A stretch of 64,000 nt of DNA from Candidatus Phycosocius bacilliformis. GTDB taxonomy: Bacteria > Pseudomonadota > Alphaproteobacteria > Caulobacterales > Aquidulcibacteraceae. The notes beneath the pieces are model-generated. The model did no database searches and had not been told where the DNA came from. It saw only the letters and a program-made list of their open reading frames with translations. A program made the translations under genes and the position numbers. Each line of letters starts with the position of its first letter. The stretch's first letter is position 1. Positions 25,839-33,387 of the stretch are shown here, piece after piece. The DNA lies in contig NZ_BFBR01000003.1 of the NCBI RefSeq assembly GCF_003112735.1, positions 248,001 through 312,000 of the forward strand, read 5' to 3'.

Positions 25839-27664
25839 AGCGCGGCTTGTTTGTGCCACTGGCAGCCGGCTTACTGGTCTTGCTGTTTGTGTGCGTACAC
25901 ACCATCGCGCGACTGGGCCTATCGGATTGGCGGATTGACACAAGCCAAGACAAATTATTCTCCATCTCGGCTGAGACCCGCGCCATCTTACGGGACCTGA
26001 AGCAACCCATGGAGGCAGAGCTTTATCTGTCACGCCAAGCCCTCGCAGACGATCCAATCATGCGCGCCCATGGTGAACGGGTACGCGACATGTTGCAGCT
26101 TTATGCCGCCGCCAGCGGTGGCCTGTTGGAAGTCCATGAACGAGATCCGGCTGCTTTTTCGCCTGTCGAAGATGCGGCCCTGAAAGCAGGATTGACACCC
26201 ATTCCTGGTCCACTGCCGGATGATCCCCCGGCTTATCTGGGTCTTGTGCTGAAAAATGTTGCCGGCCGAAATTTGGTTCTGCCAATCCTTGATCCAGCCG
26301 CTGCTGGTAATCTCGAATATGACCTGAGCCGTGCGATCAACCAATTGGAAAGGCCCCAACGGACCCGCATCAGCCTGATCACGGGCTTACCTTGGTTGGT
26401 CCGAACCGATCCGATTACCGGTCAAACCCGCCCGGTTGCGCGCATGGTGGCAAGCTGGATGGATACCGCAGACCTGACCGCGCTGGCACCGGATTTTCGC
26501 GCCATTCCTGAGCGCACAGATGTTTTAATCATCGCTCAGCCAAACCCACTCACGCCCGAGCAGCAATTTGCCATCGATCAATATGTTCTGGCGGGGGGGC
26601 GGGTCCTGTTGTTTCTCGATCCAGCGTCTATGGTTGCCCAGGATGGCGGCGGCGGTCCGCGCTCGGCAACCGAGGCACTTGGACCGCTGATTTCGGCATG
26701 GGGCTTTGCAGTCCAAGGCGATGTCATCGCCGATCGGGCCTATGCCTTGCCGGTTGAGACCCAGATTTCAGGTCGGAAGGCGATTGCACCCCAACCACTC
26801 ATCTTTCAAATCCCCCCGAGCGGCCTCAATCAGCAAGATGCTGTGACCGCCGGGCTGCCCCGTGGCATCCATATTGCCACGCCCGGACAGATTTTGGCGC
26901 TGGGCCAAGGCAAGGCACAGATCACCGCCTTATTGACGACCTCACAGGATACGACGCGGCTTGACGCCACCCGGGCCTTGAGTGGTTTGTCACCCCAAGA
27001 TGTTGAACTGGATTGGCAGTCGGCCCGACAGGCCGAGATGATTGCCGCGCGCATCACTGGCCAATGGACCACCGCCTTCCCATCGGGCAATCCTGCAAAC
27101 CCGACATCGGGTTTCACCAAGGTCAGCGTCAAGCCCGGTGAGATAATCGTCTTCGGGGATGTCGACCTTCTGGCCGACAGCCTCTACCTTGGCCCAGATG
27201 GTGAGGCAGCCGATAATGCACGCCTCATTCAAAATTGCCTCGATGTTTTGACGGGCCAGACCCGGCTCTTGTCGATCCGTGCGCGCAGCCCAACGCCCCG
27301 TCCGCTGGTGGTGGTGGAAAAGCTGCGCCAAGCCGCCCAAACCCGCATTCTGGAAGAACAGCAGGTATTGGAAAGTCGACTTGCTCTGGCAGAAGCCCGC
27401 TTGGCCGATATTGAAGCCCGCGCCGCTGCCCGTGATGCGCTCTCGCAGAGTCTCGGCACCCGTGAGATTGATCAAGCACGCCAAGAGGTGCTCGCAACTC
27501 GGGCCCGCCTGCGGGCGGTCCAAGAAGGGGTGCGGCAAGATGTGGCAGGCCTGAAGAACCAATTGATCGGCATCTGTGCCGCACTTGTGCCATTTGTGGT
27601 CCTGCTGGTCGGGCTTATTGTGCACCTGCGCCGACGGCCCCGTCGCAAGCTGGTTTGGTCGTGA
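25835..27664 (+). CDS. GldG-like ABC transporter-associated membrane protein
   Basis: 609 residues: one membrane segment at about 7-29, a large periplasmic part with the ABC_transp_aux (GldG) pattern (DTSQDKLFSISAETRAIL near 40-57; GGRVLLFLDP near 255-264), a predicted coiled coil at about 495-570 rich in Glu/Gln/Ala/Arg, and a C-terminal membrane segment near 578-597 followed by a basic tail RRRPRRK. It is likely a partner of the GldF-like permease. Overlaps with both neighbours. Confidence 0.85.
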   Translation: MKRGLFVPLAAGLLVLLFVCVHTIARLGLSDWRIDTSQDKLFSISAETRAILRDLKQPMEAELYLSRQALADDPIMRAHGERVRDMLQLYAAASGGLLEVHERDPAAFSPVEDAALKAGLTPIPGPLPDDPPAYLGLVLKNVAGRNLVLPILDPAAAGNLEYDLSRAINQLERPQRTRISLITGLPWLVRTDPITGQTRPVARMVASWMDTADLTALAPDFRAIPERTDVLIIAQPNPLTPEQQFAIDQYVLAGGRVLLFLDPASMVAQDGGGGPRSATEALGPLISAWGFAVQGDVIADRAYALPVETQISGRKAIAPQPLIFQIPPSGLNQQDAVTAGLPRGIHIATPGQILALGQGKAQITALLTTSQDTTRLDATRALSGLSPQDVELDWQSARQAEMIAARITGQWTTAFPSGNPANPTSGFTKVSVKPGEIIVFGDVDLLADSLYLGPDGEAADNARLIQNCLDVLTGQTRLLSIRARSPTPRPLVVVEKLRQAAQTRILEEQQVLESRLALAEARLADIEARAAARDALSQSLGTREIDQARQEVLATRARLRAVQEGVRQDVAGLKNQLIGICAALVPFVVLLVGLIVHLRRRPRRKLVWS

Positions 27665-28674
27665 GCATGATGATGACGCCCGGCGACATCGCGCGGCGAC
27701 GCCTCTTGCTTGGGCTAACTGGCCTCACCTGTCTGGCTGCGGCCACGGCAGGGGTTGTTGGGTGGGTGCGCACCAACCCACGGGGCCGACTAGACAAATC
27801 TGGACCGCTTTTTCCCCGTTTAGGTCATGAACTCACCTCGCTGTCGCAAATCGAGATCATCTGGCGCGGCGGGGGATTGGTGATGCGCAAAACCAACACA
27901 GGTTGGGTCGCAGCCAGTCGCGATTCCTTTCCGATCAATGAGGCACCACTTGCCCAATTAATCACATCGTTAAAGGCGCTTCGCTACCGCCGCGCACTGA
28001 CCATGCCCGCAGAGGCCCAGACCCCGCCTTTGGCCCCAGCTTTGGGCGGGGACGGCATACAACTCATCCTGCGGCGATCTGATGGGGTATTGGTTGATCT
28101 CACCCTCGCCCAGCGCGGTGGCTTGATGTTAGCTCAGATCGGTGCAGACCCGCAGCTTTATCAAGTCAGTGGACCGACATGGCCAGATCTTGGGACGCCG
28201 CAGACATGGCTGGCACTCGATGGTTTCGAGATTGCCCCAGAGCGCATCGCCACAGCCAGCCTGACCAGGCTGGATCAGCCTGCGCTAGACATTGTTCGCC
28301 GCCCGGATGGCGGTTTTGCACCGGTTGGGGGCAAGGCGAGCCCAGCGGCAACCGATGTGGCACTGCTCATGGCGCGGTTTGCGCCTGTGGATGTGATGGC
28401 CGCCCGCCGTCTGAGCGGTCCGGCGCGGTTGCGTCATCAAACGCAACTGAAGTCCGGTCTTATGATCACGCTGGAGGCCTATGTGGCTCAAGGCCAGTTA
28501 TGGGCGGTGTTTCGTGTCGACCCGCGCCAAGCTGCGACCGATCAGGAGGCCCGCAGCTTGCAGGCCAAGACACAAGGTTGGGCCTTTGCTCTGACCTCTG
28601 CGCAGGCGAGCCTTTTGGAGACGCCGACTGCGTTGATCCTGTCTGCCGGGGCGACACCTGCTGCGTCTGATTGA
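27661..28674 (+). CDS. DUF4340 domain-containing membrane protein
   Basis: 337 residues: N-terminal Arg-rich segment and membrane anchor (about 10-33), then a periplasmic domain with WGGGGLV-like repeats of beta strands (ISQIEIIWRGGGLVMR near 54-69; VDLTLAQRGGLMLAQIG near 145-161) as in DUF4340. This family commonly follows gldF/gldG-type genes. The GTG start at 27661 overlaps the previous stop (GTGA), like the two other overlaps in this operon; the ATG at 27667 is an alternative. Confidence 0.8.
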   Translation: MSMMMTPGDIARRRLLLGLTGLTCLAAATAGVVGWVRTNPRGRLDKSGPLFPRLGHELTSLSQIEIIWRGGGLVMRKTNTGWVAASRDSFPINEAPLAQLITSLKALRYRRALTMPAEAQTPPLAPALGGDGIQLILRRSDGVLVDLTLAQRGGLMLAQIGADPQLYQVSGPTWPDLGTPQTWLALDGFEIAPERIATASLTRLDQPALDIVRRPDGGFAPVGGKASPAATDVALLMARFAPVDVMAARRLSGPARLRHQTQLKSGLMITLEAYVAQGQLWAVFRVDPRQAATDQEARSLQAKTQGWAFALTSAQASLLETPTALILSAGATPAASD

Positions 28675-28719
28675 GCCAAAGTCTGGACCAAAGGCCTCAT
28701 GCGTTCTAACTGAGCAGAC

Positions 28720-29439
28720 ATGATTTCCGGCTTTGCCAATCCGCAACGATTTTTGGGACTGAGTGCCTGGCTTCTGCCTGTGACCAGCCTTCTGGCTGTT
28801 GTTGCAACCGCCATTGGGGTGGTGTGGTCGCTCTGGTATGCGCCTGCTGACTATCAGCAAGGCGAGACTGCCCGCATCATGTTCATCCATGTGCCGTCTG
28901 CCTGGATCGCGGTCGGGGCTTATACCGGCATGGCGATAGGCAGCCTGTCTTACCTGGTCTGGGGCCATGCCTTGGGTGACATTGCCGCCAAAGTGATGGC
29001 ACCGATTGGAGCAGCCTTCACCGCACTCTGTCTGGCCACTGGGTCGATCTGGGGCCGCCCAACTTGGGGCACTTGGTGGGAGTGGGATGGGCGACTGACC
29101 TCGGTACTGGTGCTATTCTTTCTCTATCTGGGCTATATGGCGCTTCGCAGTGCGCTGGAAGAAACCAGCAAAGCCTCCAAAGCCGCGGCCATCCTCTGTC
29201 TGGTCGGCACGATCAATATTCCCATTATCCGCTTCTCGGTGGAATGGTGGAATACGCTGCATCAGAAGGCTTCGATCATTCGCGAAGGTGGGCCGAGCCT
29301 TGACCCCAGCATGCTGCACCCGCTTCTGGTTATGGGTGTCGCCTATTTATTGATCTTTGCAGCCCTGACCCTCGCCGCGATGCGGGCAGAGATTTGGAAG
29401 CGGTCAGCAGATGCTATTTTGGCACGGCAGGCAGCATGA
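28720..29439 (+). CDS. ccmC: Heme exporter protein CcmC
   Basis: 239 residues with six membrane segments. The tryptophan-rich periplasmic motif WGRPTWGTWWEWD lies at about 111-123, and two His residues that ligate heme are near 62 and 186 (FIHVPSAW and WNTLHQ). CcmC hands heme to CcmE at the outer face of the inner membrane. It starts 45 bases after the DUF4340 gene and overlaps ccmD by ATGA. Its usual companions ccmA and ccmB are at 2736-4054; ccmE, ccmF and ccmH are not in this window. Confidence 0.94.
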   Translation: MISGFANPQRFLGLSAWLLPVTSLLAVVATAIGVVWSLWYAPADYQQGETARIMFIHVPSAWIAVGAYTGMAIGSLSYLVWGHALGDIAAKVMAPIGAAFTALCLATGSIWGRPTWGTWWEWDGRLTSVLVLFFLYLGYMALRSALEETSKASKAAAILCLVGTINIPIIRFSVEWWNTLHQKASIIREGGPSLDPSMLHPLLVMGVAYLLIFAALTLAAMRAEIWKRSADAILARQAA

Positions 29440-29627
29440 CGCCTCAATTCGCCTCTTTATCAGATTTCCTCGCCATGGGTGGCTATGCCCCCTTTGTGTT
29501 TGGGGCTTGGGGTTTAAGCGTGGCAGTTATCATCGGCCTGATTGTACGTGTGATCATACATGGCCGCTACCAAAAGGCCCGTCTGGCGGCTTTGCGGTCT
29601 GAAAAGGCTGAAAGTCCGACACCATGA
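29436..29627 (+). CDS. ccmD: Heme exporter small subunit CcmD
   Basis: 63 residues with a single membrane segment at about 18-38 (YAPFVFGAWGLSVAVIIGL) and a basic C-terminal tail. That is the CcmD pattern, and the YAPFVxGAYG-like start is a family hallmark. It stabilises the CcmABC complex with holo-CcmE. Start at 29436 overlaps the ccmC stop; the longer frame from 29394 is within ccmC and rejected. Confidence 0.9.
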   Translation: MTPQFASLSDFLAMGGYAPFVFGAWGLSVAVIIGLIVRVIIHGRYQKARLAALRSEKAESPTP

Positions 29628-30175
29628 GCGAGGCGGCCCAACCCCAAAGCCGCCGTCTGTGGGCTTTTTTGCCATTGAGCGTCTTTATCGCCCTTGCTGG
29701 CCTATTTGCCTGGGCCATGTTTGGCCAAAGGGTGGATCGCCACGCCAGTGCCCTCATTGGCAAGCCCGTGCCACAAATCCAATTGCCAGACATGTCCGGT
29801 GGCACGTTGGATTTGAGCCAATATCAAGGCAGAGCGGTCATCCTGAATGTCTTTGCTTCTTGGTGTGCGCCCTGTCGGGTTGAACATCCCCTCTTGTTCC
29901 AAATGGCCAAGGATAAGCGCTTTGTAGTGGTCGGTATGGCCTACCGCGATGACCCAGCTAAAACCCAAGCCTATCTGGATGAATTGGGGGACCCTTATGC
30001 ACAAGTGGGCATAGATCGGCAGGGTGCTGCAGGGGTACAATTAGGCTTAGGTGGGGTGCCAGAAACCTATGTCATCAGTGCCAAAGGCATTGTGCTGACC
30101 CGGCACCAAGGCGAGATCACGCCTAAAATTGCCCGCGATCTGGCCAATCTGGCGGCCCGGAATACCGCGCCTTGA
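29624..30175 (+). CDS. ccmG: Cytochrome c maturation thiol-disulfide protein CcmG/DsbE
   Basis: 183 residues: membrane anchor at about 11-33 and a periplasmic thioredoxin fold with WCAPC at 80-84, preceded by LNVFAS, and a cis-Pro segment GVPETYV near 145-151. CcmG reduces the apocytochrome c CXXCH cysteines before heme attachment. Overlaps ccmD by ATGA. It is separate from the TlpA-like gene at 4376, which has a longer N-terminal region. Confidence 0.92.
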   Translation: MSEAAQPQSRRLWAFLPLSVFIALAGLFAWAMFGQRVDRHASALIGKPVPQIQLPDMSGGTLDLSQYQGRAVILNVFASWCAPCRVEHPLLFQMAKDKRFVVVGMAYRDDPAKTQAYLDELGDPYAQVGIDRQGAAGVQLGLGGVPETYVISAKGIVLTRHQGEITPKIARDLANLAARNTAP

Positions 30176-30233
30176 TCAAAACCGATGCCGGGCGTTTGTG
30201 TTTCGTTAACGCAAAGCATCCTAGCCACACGAT

Positions 30234-30515
30234 ATGAAAGTCGATTCTCCTTTCTTCAATCAGCCGGTTTCGCCATCTGCTGGCGCTGTGCGGCCCGCAG
30301 CTGAACAATCTGAAGCGCGCAAAGCGTTTGCAGCCTTGCTGACTGCCACGGCTCAACGTGGTTCGGTCCCGCAGCCGCGCGCAAGTCAACAAGGCCAGGT
30401 GCAAGAGCGGGTTGTTGACAGCCGATCTGGACCGTCAGCACCAGCACAAGGGGGCGAACCTGCGACCCCTGCAGCTTTGGCAAGACCAGGTCGGGTACTC
30501 GACATTCGGGTCTAG
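30234..30515 (+). CDS. Small protein next to flagellin genes, uncharacterised
   Basis: 93 residues: starts MKVDSPFFNQPVSPSAGA and ends GRVLDIRV, with a Gln/Arg/Pro-rich middle. There is no signal peptide or membrane segment. The gene shows no strong ribosome binding site, so the call is tentative. Its place directly before the flagellin group, and the absence of a competing frame, make a flagella-linked role possible but unproven. Confidence 0.5.
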   Translation: MKVDSPFFNQPVSPSAGAVRPAAEQSEARKAFAALLTATAQRGSVPQPRASQQGQVQERVVDSRSGPSAPAQGGEPATPAALARPGRVLDIRV

Positions 30516-30720
30516 AGCACAGGGTGTGAAAACCTTAAACTGCTCAGCCTCGGCTGTGTCTGGTCCATTCCACCCAAACCAGAACCCACAGGGGGCATTG
30601 TCGCTGTCGTGGCACGCAGCTGACTTTCTCAAGAAATTCTGAAAATTTCGATCAAATTCTATTCAAAACAATGTCGAACTTGTCTCAATTTCGTCGGACT
30701 GAACTGACGAAATATTGGTA

Positions 30721-30754
30721 ACCCATCGGTAATGTCGCCATCGGTCATCGTGAC
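30721..30754 (+). promoter_or_regulatory. Conserved element upstream of the mini-flagellin
   Basis: A stretch containing CATCGGTAA at 30724, exactly 76 bases before the ATG at 30800, and closely similar to 32391-32423, where CATCGGTAA is exactly 76 bases before the flagellin ATG at 32470. Similarity continues through TCGC.ATC.GTCA. It may be a promoter or an untranslated leader element; sigma factor not determined. Confidence 0.5.
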
Positions 30755-30799
30755 CAAGGCGTCAAAAATGACGTCAAACCGTTTGATGAAGGATCAGCC

Positions 30800-31174
30800 A
30801 TGATTGCCATCAACGCTGACGTGGGGCCGGTTCAGGCCTTACAGTTGCAGGTCGCAGCCCGGAGTGACCCGACGGCCAAAGTGCCCGAAGGCCTGCGCGC
30901 TCGCGACACGGGATCGACGGGACCAGCCAAGCAGTCCGCCGATCAAGCCACCCTGCCCGACGTGCGCTCTCAACTCACGCTTCAACCTCACCACCTGGAA
31001 TTTCTGGGACGCGTTGAAGCCATCATGAAGGCCCATGAAGCAGATATTGCGGGTTTGGATTTGTCCACGGAAGCCGCCCGCCTGCATGCCCTCCAGGTCC
31101 GTCAGCAACTGGAGACCCAACCCTACGGGATCAGCCATCGCGCCTCCCAGATAGCGCTGGCATTGTTCCGCTAA
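30800..31174 (+). CDS. Mini-flagellin (flagellin-like protein lacking the central region)
   Basis: 124 residues. Residues 1-16 (MIAINADVGPVQALQL) match the first residues of the two flagellins downstream (MISINTNIGAMAAVQN in one). Residues about 69-124 match the flagellin C-terminus: DLS.E.ARL..LQV.QQL..Q followed by the shared ending ALFR. The roughly 150 residues between, including most of the D1 coiled-coil region, are absent and replaced by a 45-residue polar linker. It has a good site, GAAGGATCAGCC before ATG. It could be a functional short filament subunit, a junction protein or a decaying gene; the intact frame and leader favour expression. Confidence 0.75.
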   Translation: MIAINADVGPVQALQLQVAARSDPTAKVPEGLRARDTGSTGPAKQSADQATLPDVRSQLTLQPHHLEFLGRVEAIMKAHEADIAGLDLSTEAARLHALQVRQQLETQPYGISHRASQIALALFR

Positions 31175-31223
31175 TCGCGGAGCCAGCCTCACCACACTCT
31201 TTGTATGTGTACCTTCGAACCTA

Positions 31224-31235
31224 CCAGCATGCTGG
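31224..31235. promoter_or_regulatory. Perfect 12-base palindrome in the flagellin leader
   Basis: CCAGCATGCTGG lies between the mini-flagellin and the first full flagellin. A minimal GG-N10-GC spacing, as in sigma-54 promoters, begins at 31234, but the match is too weak to claim. Confidence 0.3.
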
Positions 31236-31311
31236 GCCAAGCTCGGCGTGACAGGGACGTGCGTACCGCGCGACGTGTGATTTGTACCCAAGGTCTGAGC
31301 GAAGTCTTCCC

Positions 31312-31334
31312 GTGCCGGGCGCAAACGCCCGCAC
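31312..31334 (+). promoter_or_regulatory. Leader hairpin upstream of flagellin
   Basis: GTGC(C)GGGCG-CAAA-CGCCC-GCAC forms a nine-base-pair stem with one bulged C, 55 bases before the flagellin ATG. No T-run follows. It may end the mini-flagellin transcript or shape the flagellin leader. Confidence 0.4.
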
Positions 31335-31388
31335 ACAAGCAACGCGTGACTCAAAGTCAAACCAATTGCCAAATGCAAGGAGATCACA

Positions 31389-32213
31389 ATGATCAGTGTC
31401 AACACCAATACCGCCGTGATGGCCGCTATCCAAAACCTCAATCGGTCCAGTGCAGATCTACAACAGACTCAATCTGCAATCTCGACGGGCAAGAAGATCG
31501 CCAATGTCCGAGACAATGGAGCCGTCTGGGTGATTGCCAATAAAATGTCGAACGACGTGGAATCCTATAATCGGGTCCGAGAGTCGAATGACCGCGCCAA
31601 TGCAATCCTCGACACCGGGATCGCTGCCGGCGAAGGCATCATGGAATTGCTCAATGAGATGAAGGCAAAAGCTTTGGCGGCCACCCAAACCGGATTATCG
31701 GCAGCGTCTCAATCCGCGTTGGCCGCAGACTTTGCCCAATTGCGCGACCAGATTACAACTGTGATCGCCAATGCCAGCTTTGATGGCACCAATCTGGTCG
31801 ATAGTTCACCTGACAATGCCATTGCTTTGGGCGACTCCTCCGGGGGTAATTCCATCACGATCGCTGGTGCCAATCTGTCGCTGGGCGGCTCAATTGTATC
31901 GGTAACTGCAAGCTCTGCGCTGGACACAACCACCAATGCCACCGCGGCACTATCCGCAGTCAATGCATCAATTACCGCATTGGGCACGCAATTGGCGACC
32001 TGGGGGGCCGGTGCCAAGCGACTTGAAGTCCACAAGAACTTTGTCGGCAAATTGCAAGATGCCCTCAATACCGGCATCGGATCGCTGGTTGACGCGGACC
32101 TGTCGGTGGAGAGTGCGCGGTTGCAATCACTGCAGGTCAAGCGGCAGTTGGGCATTCAGGCCTTGTCGATTGCCAATTCAACGACCCAGACGGCCTTAGG
32201 CCTGTTCCGATAG
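31389..32213 (+). CDS. Flagellin (Caulobacter type)
   Basis: 274 residues, the main filament subunit, exported by the flagellar type III system. N-terminal D0/D1: MISVNTNTAVMAAIQNLN, then TGKKIANVRDNGAVWVIANKM near 33-53; C-terminal D1/D0 with WGAGAKRLEVHKNFVGKLQDAL near 206-227 and DADLSVESARLQSLQVKRQL near 238-257, ending TALGLFR. The central domain is short, as in alphaproteobacterial flagellins. Ribosome site AAGGAG eight bases upstream. Paralogue at 32470 is about 70-75% identical by eye. Confidence 0.93.
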   Translation: MISVNTNTAVMAAIQNLNRSSADLQQTQSAISTGKKIANVRDNGAVWVIANKMSNDVESYNRVRESNDRANAILDTGIAAGEGIMELLNEMKAKALAATQTGLSAASQSALAADFAQLRDQITTVIANASFDGTNLVDSSPDNAIALGDSSGGNSITIAGANLSLGGSIVSVTASSALDTTTNATAALSAVNASITALGTQLATWGAGAKRLEVHKNFVGKLQDALNTGIGSLVDADLSVESARLQSLQVKRQLGIQALSIANSTTQTALGLFR

Positions 32214-32254
32214 GTCTGAACGATCTGCGCGGAGCGGTGCAGACACCACTCGGC

Positions 32255-32288
32255 AGACCCGGATGGCCGGCGGCAATCCGGGTCTTGT
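32255..32288 (+). terminator. Terminator-like hairpin after the first flagellin gene
   Basis: AGACCCGGAT (32255-32264) and ATCCGGGTCT (32276-32285) form a perfect 10-base-pair stem around an 11-base loop, followed by TGT. It starts 42 bases after the flagellin stop. The short T-run makes termination probable rather than certain. Confidence 0.6.
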
Positions 32289-32360
32289 CGGATCACGCCA
32301 ATCGGCGGGGCAAATCCATCCGCCAGAATACAAAAATTCTTCAAAAACCGAGTCATGATT

Positions 32361-32381
32361 TTTGTTACCGCCAGTAACAAA
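32361..32381. promoter_or_regulatory. Palindrome before the second flagellin gene
   Basis: TTTGTTAC-CGCCA-GTAACAAA has perfect eight-base arms, 10 bases before the conserved element that is shared with the mini-flagellin leader. No copy precedes the other two flagellin genes, so it might give this gene its own control. Confidence 0.45.
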
Positions 32382-32390
32382 GGATTCATA

Positions 32391-32423
32391 ACTCATCGGT
32401 AACATCGCATCTGTCACAACGAC
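32391..32423 (+). promoter_or_regulatory. Conserved element upstream of the second flagellin
   Basis: Partner of the element at 30721-30754. CATCGGTAA begins at 32394, which is 76 bases before the ATG at 32470. The same spacing as before the mini-flagellin suggests a shared ancestral control region. Confidence 0.5.
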
Positions 32424-32469
32424 ATGGTGTTAAAACAACACCCAATATGCAAAACGCAAAGGGATCAAA

Positions 32470-33294
32470 ATGATCAGCATAAATACCAATATCGGGGCAA
32501 TGGCGGCCGTTCAGAATTTGGCCAGCACAAGCCGGGATCTGCAAGCAACCCAAAACGCAATCGCCACCGGCAAGAAAGTTGCCACGGCAAAGGACAATGG
32601 GGCCATTTGGACCATTGCCAACAAAATGTCCTCAGATGTGATGGCCTATGGTCGCGTGCGGGAGTCAAACGAGCGCGCCGGGGCGATCCTCGACACCGCA
32701 ATCGCCGCCGGTGAAGGCATCATGGAGCTCCTCAATGAAATGAAGGGCAAGGCGCTGGCGGCATCGCAAGCTGGTCTGTCCGCAGCCTCCCAAGCCGCGC
32801 TGGCGGCTGATTTCGCGCAATTACGCGATCAAATCACTAATGTGATTGCCAATGCGTCCTTCGATGGGGCCAATATGGTGGGGGCTACGCCTGCCTCGGC
32901 CATTTCCTTGGGCGATGCAGCCGGCGGCAACACAATTACCATTGCCGGGGTCAATCTATCTCTGGGTGGGTCAGTGGTTACCGTCGCCACCACCTCTGCC
33001 GCCGATACTGCCGCCAATGCGGCAACAGCGCTGGGATTGGTGAATACCTCAATCACCAATCTGGGTACACAATTGGCAACGTGGGGCGCAGGTGCCAAGC
33101 GGCTGGAAGTCCACCGTGAGTTCATTGCCAAGCTAACCGATGCCCTCAATGTCGGAATCGGCGCCATCCGAGATGCCGATCTCAGCCAAGAGAGTGCCAA
33201 GCTGCAGTCGCTGCAAGTCAAACAACAATTGGGCGTTCAGGCGTTGTCGATTGCCAACTCCTCAGCTCAATCCGCGCTTTCACTCTTCCGATAA
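32470..33294 (+). CDS. Flagellin (Caulobacter type)
   Basis: 274 residues, same architecture as the gene at 31389: N-terminal MISINTNIGAMAAVQN, TGKKVATAKDNGAIWTIANKM near 33-53, and C-terminal RDADLSQESAKLQSLQVKQQL ending SALSLFR. Differences fall mostly in the central residues 130-190. Preceded by AAAGGGATC nine bases from the ATG, by the element at 32391 and by a palindrome. Followed by a strong terminator, so the flagellin group ends here. No flaF or flbT gene is nearby. Confidence 0.93.
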   Translation: MISINTNIGAMAAVQNLASTSRDLQATQNAIATGKKVATAKDNGAIWTIANKMSSDVMAYGRVRESNERAGAILDTAIAAGEGIMELLNEMKGKALAASQAGLSAASQAALAADFAQLRDQITNVIANASFDGANMVGATPASAISLGDAAGGNTITIAGVNLSLGGSVVTVATTSAADTAANAATALGLVNTSITNLGTQLATWGAGAKRLEVHREFIAKLTDALNVGIGAIRDADLSQESAKLQSLQVKQQLGVQALSIANSSAQSALSLFR

Positions 33295-33331
33295 GAGAAG
33301 AGATACACAACGAAAATCCATTCTACGACTA

Positions 33332-33360
33332 GGCCCGGACGTTGCCGTCCGGGCCCTTTT
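33332..33360 (+). terminator. Intrinsic terminator of the flagellin group
   Basis: GGCCCGGACG (33332-33341), loop TTGC, CGTCCGGGCC (33346-33355), then CTTTTC. A perfect 10-base-pair GC stem and T-run, 37 bases after the last flagellin stop codon. Confidence 0.9.
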
Positions 33361-33387
33361 CGTATCACAAAAGTGATGCTGACGACT

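Noticed and set aside
31234-31247. Sigma-54 promoter before the first flagellin gene
   Set aside because: Only a minimal GG-N10-GC match; the conserved TGGCAC-N5-TTGC bases are absent and the distance to the ATG is large.
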